A stretch of 64,000 bases of DNA from Bryum argenteum (Eukaryota > Streptophyta > Bryopsida > Bryales > Bryaceae), in assembly GCA_037043015.1 (NCBI GenBank), contig CM073328.1, positions 15,163,495 through 15,227,494 on the forward strand. The letters run 5' to 3'. The position numbers were made by a program, and so were the translations under genes. Of the stretch, positions 44,376-57,595 are shown piece after piece. The notes beneath the pieces were generated by a model that saw only the letters and a list, made by a program, of their open reading frames with translations, searched no databases and was not told the DNA's origin. Each line of letters begins with the position of its first letter. The first letter of the stretch is position 1.

Positions 44376-47300
44376 GGTGTCGGCCATCTGCGGGGCATTT
44401 TCCCAAAATGCAACGGACTCAGGGTCTCGAAGCTGGTAGGCAAATGCTCCCATTGGGCTCGCACGGTCACATGTGGTACAACTTACACCGCTCGGCATTT
44501 GTGCGGCGGGAAAAAGAGCGCCATCTAATGTCGCGAGTTGGACGGTGTTGTTTGGACGGACATCCCTTACTTCAAATGGGCCTAGCCATATGGCATCAAA
44601 TTTGCCCGGAAATTCCATCTTTGTGGCATCTTGGAGCATAACTAAGTCTCCTGGAGCTAAAACCCGCTTCTTATGAAGCTTGTCAAAAGCCAACTTGCGG
44701 CGCCGAGCCATTGTCTCAATATGTTGAGCGCTAAGGCGCCGGTCTCGCTCAACCCTTCAAGCATGAGGACTCGATCGTGGATAGAGTCCGAAATGGGAGT
44801 CTAGCCTCGATTGCTATGCGCAGGAGGGGATCTCGATTTCGATGGGTAAAACCGCCTATCCCATAAACTAGGGCAAACGGGGTTTGCTTTGTGGTGACCT
44901 TGAACGTGGTCCTATATGCCCACAAAGCGGCATTGAGTTTGGTATCCCAATCCCGTTTGTTGTCATGGATAGTCTTCAAAAAATCCTCACGATGGTTTGA
45001 TTACATCGTTCGGCTAGGCCGTTGGTTTGAGGATGGTAAGGGGTGGTTTTACGGTGATCAATCCCGTAAGTCGTGGTGAGTTCTCAATGAGGTCGTTGAG
45101 GAAATGGGTGCCCTGTCGCTAACCAGAACCCGTGGCACCCCAAAACGAAAAAAACATTCTCAAACAAAAAGAGTGCCGTGGTTTTCTTATTTGCCACTTT
45201 GACCGCCTTGGCTCTACCCCATTGGTCAAATAATCGACCGCGAGAATGATGTACGCCATTTGGCGTGATGACGTGGGGTGCACCGGGCCCACGTAGTCTA
45301 TTCCCCACTTCTCAAAAGGAAGCAAGGGTAGCGAGGGTATTAAAGGGAACGCCATGTGGAGGTCATTCCGAGCAAACCGTTGGCATCGTCGCACTTGGTG
45401 GCGTGCGGTGGGCGTCGGCGAACATGGGGCCAAAAGTACCCGGCTCTAAGGATTTTTGGGCGGTGAGACGGCCCGAAAAATGCCCGCCGCACATGTCATC
45501 GTGGCATGCCACAATTATGCGTGATGCCTCGGGCTCACTAACACACCGGCGTAGGACCCGTCAATGTCCCGCCGGTACAACCGGTTTGCTATAATAGCAT
45601 AGTGGCGGCTATTGACACGGATCTTGCGCCGCTCATTGGCATCTAGGTGATCGGGAAGTTTTTGCGTCTCAAAAACTCCGCAATATAGGTGTCCCACGCG
45701 TGGTGTCACGTGATGGAGAAAAGGTTGGCATCGGGAAGTTCATCCTCGATGTCAACCATGCCCATTGCTTCGGACAACCGTGAGAGGTGGTCCGCTTGAA
45801 GATGCAAGCGGCGGGTTTGTATTCCACGGTATAATCTAGCTCCTCTAGGAGCAAAACCCATCGTGCCACCCGACCGCTAAGGTCGGGTTTGTTAACCATG
45901 TAGCGTAACGCTAAATGATCAACAAAACACCACGGGATTCATGAGTAAGTAATGCCTAAATTTTTGGCACTAAACACCATGGCCAAACATTCCCTTTCCG
46001 TGGTGGAATAATTCCTTTCCGCGGTTAATTGGCGGCTAGCAAATGCCACGGGCGGTCCTTGCCGTTAGGTCCGTGTGGTTGACACAATGTAGAACCCACG
46101 GCTACCGCCGATGCATCACAATACACATGAAATGGGATGTCCCAATTGGGGGTACAAGGCATGGATAGGAGGTCAACTTGGTCTTGAGGGCATCAAAACC
46201 CTCTTGACACTCCCGGTCCACTCAAATTTGACCTCCTTCCTTGTGAGGTTGGTCAAGGGTATCGCGGCCGTGGCATAATCGGCCATGATGTCCCGATACC
46301 ACCCAAAATGGCCAAGAGCACGTTGTACGCCTTTGACCGAAGTTGGGGGTTCAAGGTTGAGAATTACTTCAACCTTTTCGGGGTCCGGTTCCTTGCCGGC
46401 CTTGGAAACCACGTAGCCCAACAATACCCCTTTTGTACCCCTAGGTACACCTTGGCGGGATTTAAGGAGAGGCGGTTTCGACGGCACCGCACAAAAAACA
46501 CTCACGCAACATTGCGTAATGTTCCAATGCACTTGTTTGGGTGCTAAAATCGTCAATGAAAACCGACATAGACTTATGGAGGAGATCAAAAAGATGGACG
46601 CCATGACTCTTTGGAATGCCGAGGTGCGTTGCACAACCCGAAGGGCATGACCACATAGATGAACGTCCCCCACGGAGTTGTGAAAGCGGTTTTGTGATAA
46701 TCATCGGGATGGATGGATACTTGGTTATATCCCGAGTATCCATCTAGGAAGGTGTAGAGCTCATGCCCCGCCACCTCATCCAAGATTTGGTTCACAAATG
46801 GAAGGGGAAAGTGATCCTTTTGGGTGGCTTTGTTTAAACGACGATAGTCGATGCACACCCTTAACTTCCCATTTTTCTTCTTCACAAGCACCATAGGGGA
46901 CACCCAATCCGTGATTTCCACCGGTTTAATGAAACCCGCCTCTAAGAGCTTTTCCAACTCGGCTTTGACCACGAGTTGGAGGCGGGGGTTCATTCGGCGT
47001 TCCTTTTGTCGAACCGGTATGGATCCCGGAAGTAGGGGAATTGTGTGTTGGGCAATCTCCGGTGGGATGCCCTTGAGGTCTTTATAAGACCAAGCAAAAA
47101 TATCCCGGAATTCGAGGACAAGACCTTTGAACCGCTCAATTTCTTCCGGGATAATTGAGCCCCCATTTTGATGGGGCGAGGCTCTTCGCCTTTTAGAGAC
47201 ACGTCCACATCTACGCAATCGTTGATTGGGACCGTGACCGGGTTGGTGGGGCCGTGATACCAATCACTTGGCACCGCGGGGTAAATAGGTAAATCGGAAC

Positions 47301-50300
47301 CCACCTCCAAGTTAGTGGAGGTTTTGCGGAAATGAAGGGGAGGAGGGAGGATTTCTTCCTCTTCCATTTGCCCTTCAAAACCGAGGCTTTGGGTTCCGTC
47401 TATCTCGAGGTTGTAAACCACTTCATAATCAACCTCATCAACCAAGGTTGTTACCCCGGGGTATAGGTTTACCGGTTCTTCCAAAACTCTCATGGTAGTG
47501 ATGACATTCACCGATTGTAACATAGGGGTTTCAAGGTCCTCGGGATGATTCCGCCATGTGGCAAATTCACCGTCATCCTCCCAATCATAAAGTCCCGGCC
47601 CAAGGTTTCTAATCGGGCCTAAATCGATGGGATTGATTCCCGGGACCAACGCGGGGTGTATAAGGTCCACGTGTTCACCATCGGTGGATGGCATGGTTTT
47701 AGGCACTTCTCCAAGTGTTCCTAAGGAGGTGGGTACCCGGCACCCGATGGTCACCATTGATCGGTTTCCGCGGACCAAATTGTAACGTTGATTGATTGAT
47801 GGACCAACGCCGCGTCGGCGTTGGCCCTTCTCAACCAATCCCTCCCTAAAAGGATGGGATAAGCGGCCTTACTAGCCTCAAGCTTCAATACATGGAAAGT
47901 CAATGGATAGACTTCCCCTCCCGCTTCCATGTGGCAATTGGCGATTTCGCCAAGTGGAGTAATTGGACGTTGGTCCGCCACCTTGACAATGTAAGGGGAG
48001 GGGCGGTAATATCTAAGCCTAGCTTAGCCATCGTGATGGAGGACATGACGTTGATGCCACTACCGTTGTCAACAACGGCGCCGGGATGATTCTATCCAAA
48101 ATAGAGACATCAATCTCGGGCACCGTCATCTACCAACGGGCTAGTGTACATTTTAGCGGCCATTACCACCTTCCGAGATCTCCGGGGCATTGTCGCCTTC
48201 TTTGAACTCTTTCTCAATGAGGGGCTACCTTGGATAAGTTGGGCTATGGATATATTAGCCCTAATGGTGCAAAGATCCGTCCAAAGGTCATAATCCGCCG
48301 CCGGGTTGAACACCCGGTACCCGAGCCGCCGCCCTAGGGGATCCCGGTGTCCGGACTCCGCCGTGTCTACAAACCGATAGAGGTCCTCTACCTCATCATC
48401 AAGAGGTTCTAATTGGATACCCTCCATTGAGGGTTGGTCCAAGGTGGGTCCGGGAAAACTCATGCAATTGACTCTCAAAAACTCCTTTACGGCCGGGATA
48501 TCCGGTTCCTCTTCCGTCACTACCCTCTCGGGATAGTGTATCAAGAGGTGGATTATTGGCCCGTTGTTGCCGCTGTCATGACCGCCACATGGTGTTCAAC
48601 CGGTTCCCCACTACCATAGCAACCACGGTGTCCACCTCCTCATGTATGATTAAATGCATACTTTGATGTATAGGGGTTGGCCCGCGGTTAGGGGTGACCC
48701 GTGGTCGAAGGACCACCGGGAGGTACAACGCTATTCCGGACGTCTTGGGAGACTATTGGGTTGGCGTATACCGCCGGCGGTTGAGCACTAGGGGGACCGT
48801 TGCATCCCCATGTAATATTGGACCGGGGGATACTTGGTCCCGCACTTTGACTTTGGTCCGACGGTGGTGGAACATAACTAGTAGGAGCCATTGGATACCA
48901 TGGAGTCGGGTATGTTTGTAAAAGGCTATTGCCTTGTGCCGCTTATCATAGAAGAAGCCTTGGGTGGGGTTGAGGAGCTTGAAGCCCCCGGAGCGGTTTC
49001 GGCTTTGCCTTTTTTTGCGGAAACACCGCTCGGTGGGGTGGTTGTCCCCACAATTGTCACACACCACGCCGGTCTCCACCCAACACTTTCCCGGACCAAT
49101 GGGGTGAAATCGCCCACATGTAGGGCACGGTGTCCCTTTGGTAATGGTGGATTAACCCGGTTGGTTTTGGGCGGTGTAGGCCGGCTATGTGGTGGGACAT
49201 ACGGGCTTGGATTAGGTGGACTTGGGCAAAATCGGGAGTATGACCAAATTGCCGGCAATTTGTGCACCAAAGGTTAGACGGGTGTACCCCGGTCTCACTT
49301 ACAGGTGGTGGTGCATTCATGCTTTTAGCATTAATGGCCATGGTCAATTGGTCCCCTAGAGACTTGATGGTGTTCATCATATCCACCTTAAGATCATCAT
49401 TGGCCTTTTTAAACCGTTCCTCTAATTCCGCCAACCGGTCCACCTTAGGAGGTTCCGGTTGAGGGTGCCATTGAAGTTGAGGAGCCGGTGGCCTTGAATC
49501 AAGGGGGTTGGGTTGAACATAACCGGGGGTATATGGTGCCATAGGCCTAGTGGCTCCCCCGGGTTTTGACCCTCCCTCTGAGGAGGTTCGTAGTGAGTGG
49601 GGATAAATGAAGGAACCGGGGCCACCGATCGGGCCCACATCCGGTTATTCTCCTTCTCGATACTCTCCACTCGACGGGCAGCGGTTTGGGCATCACCCAC
49701 CGTTCGGGGCATGGAGTTCAACACATCCCGGATTGTGGATTGTTTGTTGAATCTTTGGATGAAGTAATACCGGATGGTGTCATCGGTCAAGTGGTTGCCC
49801 ACGAACCTTGTTACCACCGTATTAAACCGGCGTATATACTCCGTGATACCCTCGGTGGGCCCCTGCCTTATCTCCGTGAGGGCCACCAAGGCATTTTGTT
49901 GCCCGGTCTCGGGCCTAAATTGCCTTAGAAAAGCCGTTTGTATGGTCGGCCAATCCACAAACGTTCCGGGGGCGTGTGAGCGGTACCACTCATATGCCGC
50001 TCCCTCTAAGGTAGTGGAAAACCACACCAACCAATAGTCTTCTTCGGGAATGACATTGGTCACGGGGGTTTCAATATACCTCTCAATATGATTGGAGGGT
50101 CCCGTGAGCCATCCCGGAGAACTTTGAAGATGCGTGGGCATGCCTCGCGCGCTAACCCCACGGGCATCACTATTGGAAGCCCTCGTGGGGCCATCATTGC
50201 ATCCGCCGGGTCAGGGGCAACCGGGGGTATCGGGGCGCCCGGGTTGAATGGTTGCGCCATGAGAATAGGACCAACTGGGACCACCGGAATCGAGGGGTTT

Positions 50301-50431
50301 TCTACCTCTGGAGCCCCCCCTTCCAATTCCTTAGGTTGAACTCCTACTAATTGACTAAATCTACCTTGCGTACCCTTGTGTGATGGTAATTCACGGTACG
50401 ACCTTCCCGATCGGAGTGTTACCATTGGCAA
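44376..50431 (-). mobile_element. Element B internal coding region (gag to integrase, fossil)
   Basis: From the gag side: MVTLRSGRSYREL near 50,431, a gag fold near 49,450-50,120 (YEWYRSHAPGTFVDW), CCHC-like fingers (CTNCRQFGH, CDNCGDNHPTERC), a protease-associated PILLGRDWLRR near 47,860, reverse transcriptase near 46,600-47,100 (SPMVLVKKKNGKLRVC), RNase H traces near 45,700-46,100, and integrase with C-terminal part at 44,300-45,430 (WAYRTTFKVTTKQTPFALVYG, GPFEVRDVRPNNTVQL). Broken in several places. Confidence 0.88.
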
Positions 50432-53122
50432 TTGCTCCTTTGGTCGTCATTGAATATTGACTACCGGAGAAATTAGCGCCGATGTCACCCTATCAATGGG
50501 AAATTCACCTAGGTAGATGGGAACTTGGGGGGATAAACCACACTACTAACTAGTAGGTGGAAAATCCGATCCTTGTTGAACTTAAACCAATCGATCGGTT
50601 CCCTTAATGGCCGCGAAGACAACTCTAAGTGTAACTCCCTAACTCGCTTAGGTAAATGAGATATTACGATATAAAGGTAACCGGTAATGGGCATGGTAAA
50701 AAATGACAAATGATAATCCTTGACCCTTTCTAAGAGTGCCCAAATAAGAAGAGAAGAGATCGGCAGCCTTGTACCCCTCCCGCTATGGGCGGATCTCCCT
50801 CCCTAGTCACCGTGCACGCGTCTTGCGCCGAAGCGGGGAAGGCCGGCTTTTTAGCCCACGTGCCCTCAATTTGGTAAGACGAGAGAAAGGTGATCGTTGA
50901 TACCGGGTTGTGCACCCCACACACGTCGAGCTTTAAGCCACACACCCTTTTCCTTCCACTCACACTCCTCCCGTGGGCGAGGAGTGAAGGTAACGGATAA
51001 AATTGGTTAAATCGCGTGCCAATGTCCTGCAAGTCCTCCTCGGTCCCACACTTCCCAAGTCCCCTAAATTCCTTAACCCCTAGTCTAGTTGTTATGAAAT
51101 TTAAGAGGCCTAGAAAACCCCGCAAGCTTACTAAGCTAGATTCGACCTAAATCAAGAAGAACCGACTCTAAGGACTCTAAAAAGACCAAGGAAAAACAAG
51201 GCAGCATACAAGGACTTCAATTTAGGCAGTGTAAATTTTAACACGAGTTTTTTACTACAATTGTAAACGAATGGTCCTCCGCCCCCCCGTGATGGTGCGC
51301 ACGTCTCGGGCTGGTAACCACTCAAGAACCCCGTGCGGTTCTTGAATGGGCGGCATCACCCGTCCACTCCCACTTTCCCGATTGGGCTTCGGACCCACGA
51401 GAGGTTTACAAGAATTTTAAATGGTTAAGTTTAAACACCAAGGTTGGACCACAAAACCTCACGGACGGGTGAAGGAACAACCCGTGGGTTCAACTCGCAA
51501 AAACAAACTCTCAAACCGTTGGGGCGTCACCGCCAACGGTCTCGATTTCAAACGATGAAAATGGTCCCGCCGCGATTAACCCGACCACCACATACGAAAA
51601 ACCTATAAAATAAAGCAACTACACACAAGTGAAGTCACCCAACAATGGTGAACTTACACTTTCGTTTGGAAAATTGCCAAACTAAACACAAGTAGCTTTT
51701 TACCCAAGTGGTAAAGAAAAACTACATCGGCGCCTATGAAGCAGGCTAAACCGGGCCCCATCCTACAAGGTAGAGGCACGATGTGTTAAAAACACACCCG
51801 GCGTCATGTGAAGGGCAGATTACTATTATTAGTAATCCGCCTTACCTCTCTCAATAGACTACAAAAAAACAAGGAAAGACTCTCCTTGACACCCAATTGC
51901 TTGGCCAGAATACGCGCCAACCCAAAACTTCCCACCACAAAAACAATAAACGGTTCCCAACAACACCGATGGGCCTTGGCCAAATGGCCAACACTCCCAC
52001 CTCGTGTCCGGATCACCCGGCTCACTAAGCTTACGATCCCCCCACGAAAAAAAAACCACAAAAAGGAACAACAAGGTTTACAAAAGTCCCTCGTTCTTGG
52101 CTACACAAACAACCCACGGTTAATTGATGCTGCAACAATTGCACCTCCACTCAAGTTTTAAGCCGGTTTTAATAAAAACCATGGTTTGCCCTCCAATTCT
52201 TCCAACTTCTACAGATTACTATATTTAGTAATCCGCCCCCTTCATGCCCCCACTTCAAAATTTAAAACAAAACCAATTCAATCAATCCAAAGACACTTAC
52301 AACAACCCAAAACTCCTATCCAAGCAAGTAGCTTAACTAATATAACTCAAAACTAAGATCAATTTGAACAACACATGAAAATGAACTCCTTCTCCTTCAA
52401 CTACAGATTACTATAAGTAGTAATCGCCCCAAGAGCGCACACTCCACACAATCCACTCAACTTAGTTGAATCAAAATGCAATGAAAGATCAAAGCTCCCA
52501 CCAAGAATAGACAATGAACCAAGACCTATAAATCAAAACAATTTTAAATCAAAAGAAAATTAAATCAAAGAAAAGATAATCAAAACTTAAGAAAGTAGAA
52601 TGTTCTTTCTCTCGCAGTTCTCCAAGCCCGCTCCCTTCACAACACACAAGGCTCACAAGAAGGTTAAACCACAAAACATCCACTTACAAAGTGGGACCAA
52701 TTCAATTCAAATCAATCTAACTCAACTTAATTCAATTCCACAAGACAAGCCCCATAAGCTTTCAATTAAAACTTCAAGGATCAATTAGAAATTTCAAGTT
52801 GAACAACCAATCAAAATTCACGCCTAATTCAAGATTAATTCAAAGCAAGATTCTCAAACAAACCACTCAATCAATTCAAACATAATAAAACCCAAAGAAA
52901 AACCAACCAATGAGAATCAAAGCTTCAATTCTCACAAACACAATCAATCCATCCAAAAAGAAAAGGCCAAAAAGCAATTAAGCTCAATCCCTAAAATCAC
53001 AAACTTACTATTTATTTATAGTAAATTTGCCCTTTTCTTTCAAATCAATACCTATAAAAGAGCCAAAAATCAAACAAAAATTAGAAAGAAAAGATCCACC
53101 TCCCCTACAGACGCACCAATTA
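50432..53122 (-). other. Element B leader, long and noncoding, with recurring small hairpins
   Basis: About 2.7 kb between the 5' LTR and gag with no protein-like frame. Three near-identical inverted repeats AGATTACTA...TAGTAATC occur at about 51,818-51,838, 52,212-52,234 and 52,403-52,425, each followed by CGCC. A looser one is near 52,998. The 52.2-53.1 kb part is very rich in A and C. Confidence 0.7.
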
Positions 53123-54711
53123 TGCTGAGCCCTAATCCCGGCCGTCTTGGTTTTAAGGCCACAAGTTGGGTCGAGATGATGGGGTGCAAACTAAGTAGTA
53201 GCCTTCCAAGAACGGACTCCAATTTCATTCAATCAATCAAAATCAATTTCATTCAATCAATCAAGAATCAATTTCATTCAATCAAGAAAAAGAGCACCAT
53301 TCATGCAATGAACTCACCACAATCATCACCACATCAAACAAAGAAACACACATGTTTTTGGGCAATTAAGTTGCCATTTCCAAGATAATGTTATGTCTAG
53401 TATCTAAGATACTACAAATCTACATTGCATAAAAGAAAACACACAAGGAAAAAATATAACAAGGAAGGAGGAGCATCTCCCTCCTTAAAAGCGCTGTCGT
53501 CACCAGTAGGGTCTCCTTGGTAGAATAGTGATTTCTCCCTCGTCCTTGCTCCAATGAGAGTGAGCTTGGTCTCGTTGGAAAGGAGACTCGACAACGCTTC
53601 TAGATCTCTAAGGCACGCCTCCCAATTCTTTGTCAATCGTGAGATCTCGTCCTTCAAAGTCGGCCCTCCAACTCTGCCGTCGCCAGTAGGGTTTCCTTGG
53701 TAGAATCGCGATTTCCCCCTCGTCCTTGCTTTAATGAGAGCGCGCCTAGTCTTGTTGGAAAGGAGACTCGACGACGCTTCCAGATCTCTAAGTCACGCCT
53801 CCCAATTCTTTGTAAATCGTGAGATCTCGTCCTTCAAAGTCGGCCCTCCAACTCTGCCGTCGCCAGTAGGGTCTCCTTGGTAGAATCACGATTTCTCCTC
53901 GTCCTTGCTTCAATGAGGGCGCGCCTAGTCTTGTTGGAAAGGAGACTCGACGACGCTTCCAGATCTCTAAGGCTCGCCTTCCACTCTTTGTAAATCGTGA
54001 GATCTTGTCCTTCAAAGTCGACTCTCCAACTGCCCTCCTCCTACCTCACAACTCACGCCAAATCTCTCAAATCTTCAACAACAACATTCCAACAACAATC
54101 AATCACCAAACTAAACCTAGATTGAACATTTTTTCTCTACACCTCCTTCCTCACTTTCTTCCTCTCTCACCCACACACACCTGTCTCCTCCTCTAACCGT
54201 TGCATAGGTGATGGAAACCTCTAAAAGCTTCATTCATCGCAAGGATGATTTTTCATCCGTTAGTTTCCATCCATCCAAATTTCTTCTAGCCCCTTTTCAC
54301 ACTCCTAACTCCCTAGAACCTAAACCACGCCAATTACTACTCCTACAAGCTTCAGATTAGCAAGATAGGACTCTAAGGAGATCCACTACCACCGCATTTG
54401 AATAGGTCAAATACCAAGCCTCACAAATACATAAAACTTAGGATAACCGAATACGGAATAAGAGAAATTGGAATTTACCCAACTCTCCTAAACACCCCCA
54501 ATTCTAACTATGAATTATTAACTACTTCAATTATTCAAGACCTAAAGCAAATACACAAGAATCCCAAAACACTCTAATCCCAACTAACATATGTTGGGTT
54601 TTTAGACTAAATGGGTAATACGCATGTTTAATCACTACATAATATGTATATTTGGTCAAAACCTTGCGATAAGGTTTTTCCCGCGGAAGTGAACCATCTC
54701 GAGGGTTCACA
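53123..54711 (-). repeat. Element B 5' LTR
   Basis: About 1.59 kb, same layout as the 3' LTR, with the three 180-bp units and scattered one- to few-base differences. Confidence 0.9.
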
Positions 54712-55517
54712 TATATCTGGCAAGATCTGGGAATTACCCTCATCGATACTTGAGAACGTCCAGACAGAACTCAACCAAATACTTCCCGAAGCTCAGCCTG
54801 TCCACATTGCACTGCCATTTTTAATGGCATCTTACAAGCTGAAATATCGTTGGCTTACAAACGCGTTTCACACCGTTTACACAGATATTGCCTCTATCTT
54901 AACAATTGCTACAATGGAGGTCCTTGAGTCCTTCCGTTCCTGGGCACGGAAAACCGTGATTGGGTATCGTAAGCTACTTGGGGTTGAGACCTCAATCTTC
55001 TGGATGGTTGATTCCATCCTCCAGGTCACCTTGAACCTCCCTCATGAGATGCACGACATCTATGTCGCTGACATCACGAAATGCTTCGAATCTATCCCAT
55101 TAACCGGCCCAGACAACATGCTGGATTCTATTACATTTATCCTCAAAATTGGCTTCCAGGAAGCTGTTTCACGACACCCTAAAGTTATCAATAAGCTATG
55201 GGTTAAAATCTCTACAGAGGCTTCTTCTTATGTGGCACGTTTGGATACTCGTTGTCCACGCTACGGACGGTGGATTGAAATGCCACTGCAACGGCTGCTA
55301 GCACTGCATTCATGGCTTATGAGTAACTGTTTTGTCACTCTTGAGGATCGCGTATGAAAGCAGACGAAGGGTATTCCGATGGGATTCAGTTGCTCTCCTC
55401 TATGGTGCAATATCTATCTCACAGCCTACGTCATCCAAATCAGACCCGTCAGACGTCCACCTTCATGTGATTCTTCTCATCAAAGAAGATGTTCTTCTTC
55501 TTCCGGTTGAAGTATGA
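54712..55517 (+). mobile_element. non-LTR retroelement reverse transcriptase, right piece
   Basis: Starts with the duplicated TATAT. It carries motif A-like VADITKCFESIPL near 55,065 and motif B-like KGIPMGFSCSPLWCNIYL near 55,365. The G-I-P-M-G...SP...N-I-Y-L form is closer to Penelope-like and group-II-like reverse transcriptases than to LINEs (which have a QG..LSP form) or LTR elements. No GIY-YIG endonuclease was recognised downstream. The element looks inactive. Confidence 0.6.
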
Positions 55518-55624
55518 GATTTTGCCTCCTATCGCGCGCACAATTACGTCTTTCTATTTCCGTTTCCCGCACTACTTCTCCAAGAACAGTGTTTGGTGTC
55601 ACTTTTTAAATCCCTTTCCTAGAT

Positions 55625-57595
55625 AAACCTTTGGGGAGTTGCTGAAAATATAGTCCGCAGCCTCACCAACCTGATCCATACTCAAACTATTAAGACCACG
55701 GAGCACGGTGGGCATAATGTGTGCGAGGTTCGTGAGAGCCTTCGCGTTCGGTGAGTTAATCACCTCATCCCCCGTGTCCAGATCGATGAGCTCTCCAGAC
55801 TTGTACTTCTTGAAAACCTGATCCTATTTCTCTCATATATCGTCTGGTGCCATCATAATCCACCGCTCTCCCCGTTTCTCCCAGTTGATTCGAATAAGTC
55901 TGTCAGGCTCCTCCTGCTTGACAATCGCGCTTAGTAACTGACAAGAGCGGCTACAAAACGCCTGGGATCACACAACAGTATTCGTAAGTCATAACCGAAA
56001 CCATGGGGTTCAATCCTGAATTAGCACATAACATATGAAGTGGAGAATACGAAGTTAAGTTCCTAAATGATAACAGAAAATGCTGCTTACCTCATACTTT
56101 CCTCTACCACTGCGTCTTTGTTCTTTAGCGTCGACGCATTCTTCCTTAGGGGTTCTGCTTTCCCGGCTTGCTCCCACAGTACGCGGCAATGAACGATTGC
56201 CTTCGGAAGCAAGGTCGGAAGCGACGTCAGATGCTTTAATTTGTTATGGCCCTCGTTACACTTGTAGGATGGTGCGTGCAAGTGAGTAATATTGTCTGTC
56301 CATACTATTTAGACGTCCCACACTTTCATCTCTTCCAGCCGTGGAGTCTTCGCACAAAGAACTGGATCTCTTACAAGTTCTCGAGCCGCATGCCACATAT
56401 ATTGCCCGTTTATAATTTTAAACGGTTCCGCTTTAACACATTCTGTCCAATTTAGTAGAGGTTTGTTAACCTTTGGCATAACGGTGAGGATTGGCTTTGT
56501 GTAATTGTGGAGGATTAACTCTCTTTGTATATCCTCTTATCCTTTCTTCTCGAGATTACTGTAGATTCTGCCAGAACGGTGGTCGCTTGGCTCCATGTGC
56601 CCTAACGCAAGTTCAAAGATCTGCTCCCGACCAAAAATGTACATATAGTCGAACTACTTGTGAAACTTTTCATTTGGTATGGAGCGCTTTCAAAGCTCCA
56701 CTCTTCGGTCATCTGCTTTCTTAGCGGAGAATTGGCTGTCCAGGTCTGTCTTCAAGTCCTCAGGGATCTGAAAGCTTGGGTCTAGATCTCGTACTCTTGG
56801 AACCTCGTACTCCAGACCTCGCGAACCACGTCGACTCCGACAGAAGAAGAACCTCTGGTGGTCTTGAAGCTCAGGACAGAGGGATGCAGTTGAGTATATC
56901 ATCTGGTCTCCCCGCTGATGAACCCGCAGCGACAGAGGTGGTTTCTCCGAGCCTCTCGCCTGGTGTTTCTTGCTCGTCTAATTCGGTGAGCACCGATGCC
57001 CTAACCCTCGTGCTCTCTACGGAAGGAAGTACGATGTCTTCTTCTTCTTCGTCTTCGTCTAGACCGGATTGGGAGAACAAGCCCATGGAGAGCGGAATAA
57101 CAGACAGCCGCTCCAATCTCAGCGTTTGGGCTCTTGTGTTCCTTCTAATCGCGAACGAGCCTGCACCTTCGGCCGTGCCATGAGAAGACTGCAGTACGTT
57201 TTCCCCGCCACTCGAACTAGGAATGGCACTCTGTGAGTTCTTCCGACATCGCCTTTCCTCCACTGCTTTTCAAACCCAACGATCGCCCTCCTTCCCTTGC
57301 CGAACCATTATCTTCCTGACCTGCGATGTCTGGTTGGAGAGGAGCACTTTCTTGGAAATCTTGTTCAAGATTTAGTACAGAGTCCATAGCAGCATTGCAT
57401 CGCTTTCAATTTGCTCGAACTTTGCGCTGTGCAGCTGGTAAAGGTAGTGGAGAGCGTAAGACAGGTGCGCTTGGTAAAATCGAGACGTCGTCCTCGTCAT
57501 CATCGTCGATCTCCATAGGTGTACTGCCAACTATATTTGAACTGAGATTTCAAAATAGTTCTTTCTCCTCTTTGTGCATGAAGTTATCTTGACAC
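55625..57595 (-). pseudogene. decayed multi-exon gene, 3' part, function unknown
   Basis: Minus-strand stretches read MEIDDDDEDDVSILPS (about 57,515), LDEDEEEEDIVLPS (about 57,050), VRDLDPSFQIPEDLKTDLD (about 56,770), and at 55,630-55,980 INWEKRGERWIMMAPDD followed by FKKYKSGELIDLDTGDEV and GLNSLSMDQVGEAADYIF. In-frame stops occur, for example near 55,820 and 55,830. Two acidic stretches followed by I-x-L-P-S or I-V-L-P-S resemble SUMO-interacting motifs. I do not recognise the protein. It probably continues the gene at 57.6-59.7 kb. Confidence 0.45.

Larger units (their letters stand above)
42778..54711 (-). mobile_element. Element B: Ty3/Gypsy LTR retrotransposon, broken, inserted in the retroelement
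   Basis: An 11.9 kb element on the minus strand with LTRs of about 1.6 kb (ends TGTGA...TCACA in plus orientation) and a perfect TATAT target duplication. Gag, protease, reverse transcriptase, RNase H and integrase regions are present in normal order, but the coding region is broken in many places (roughly ten). The LTRs differ by scattered small changes, so it is older than element A but not ancient. A primer-site-like ATTGGTGCGTC follows its 5' LTR. Confidence 0.92.
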
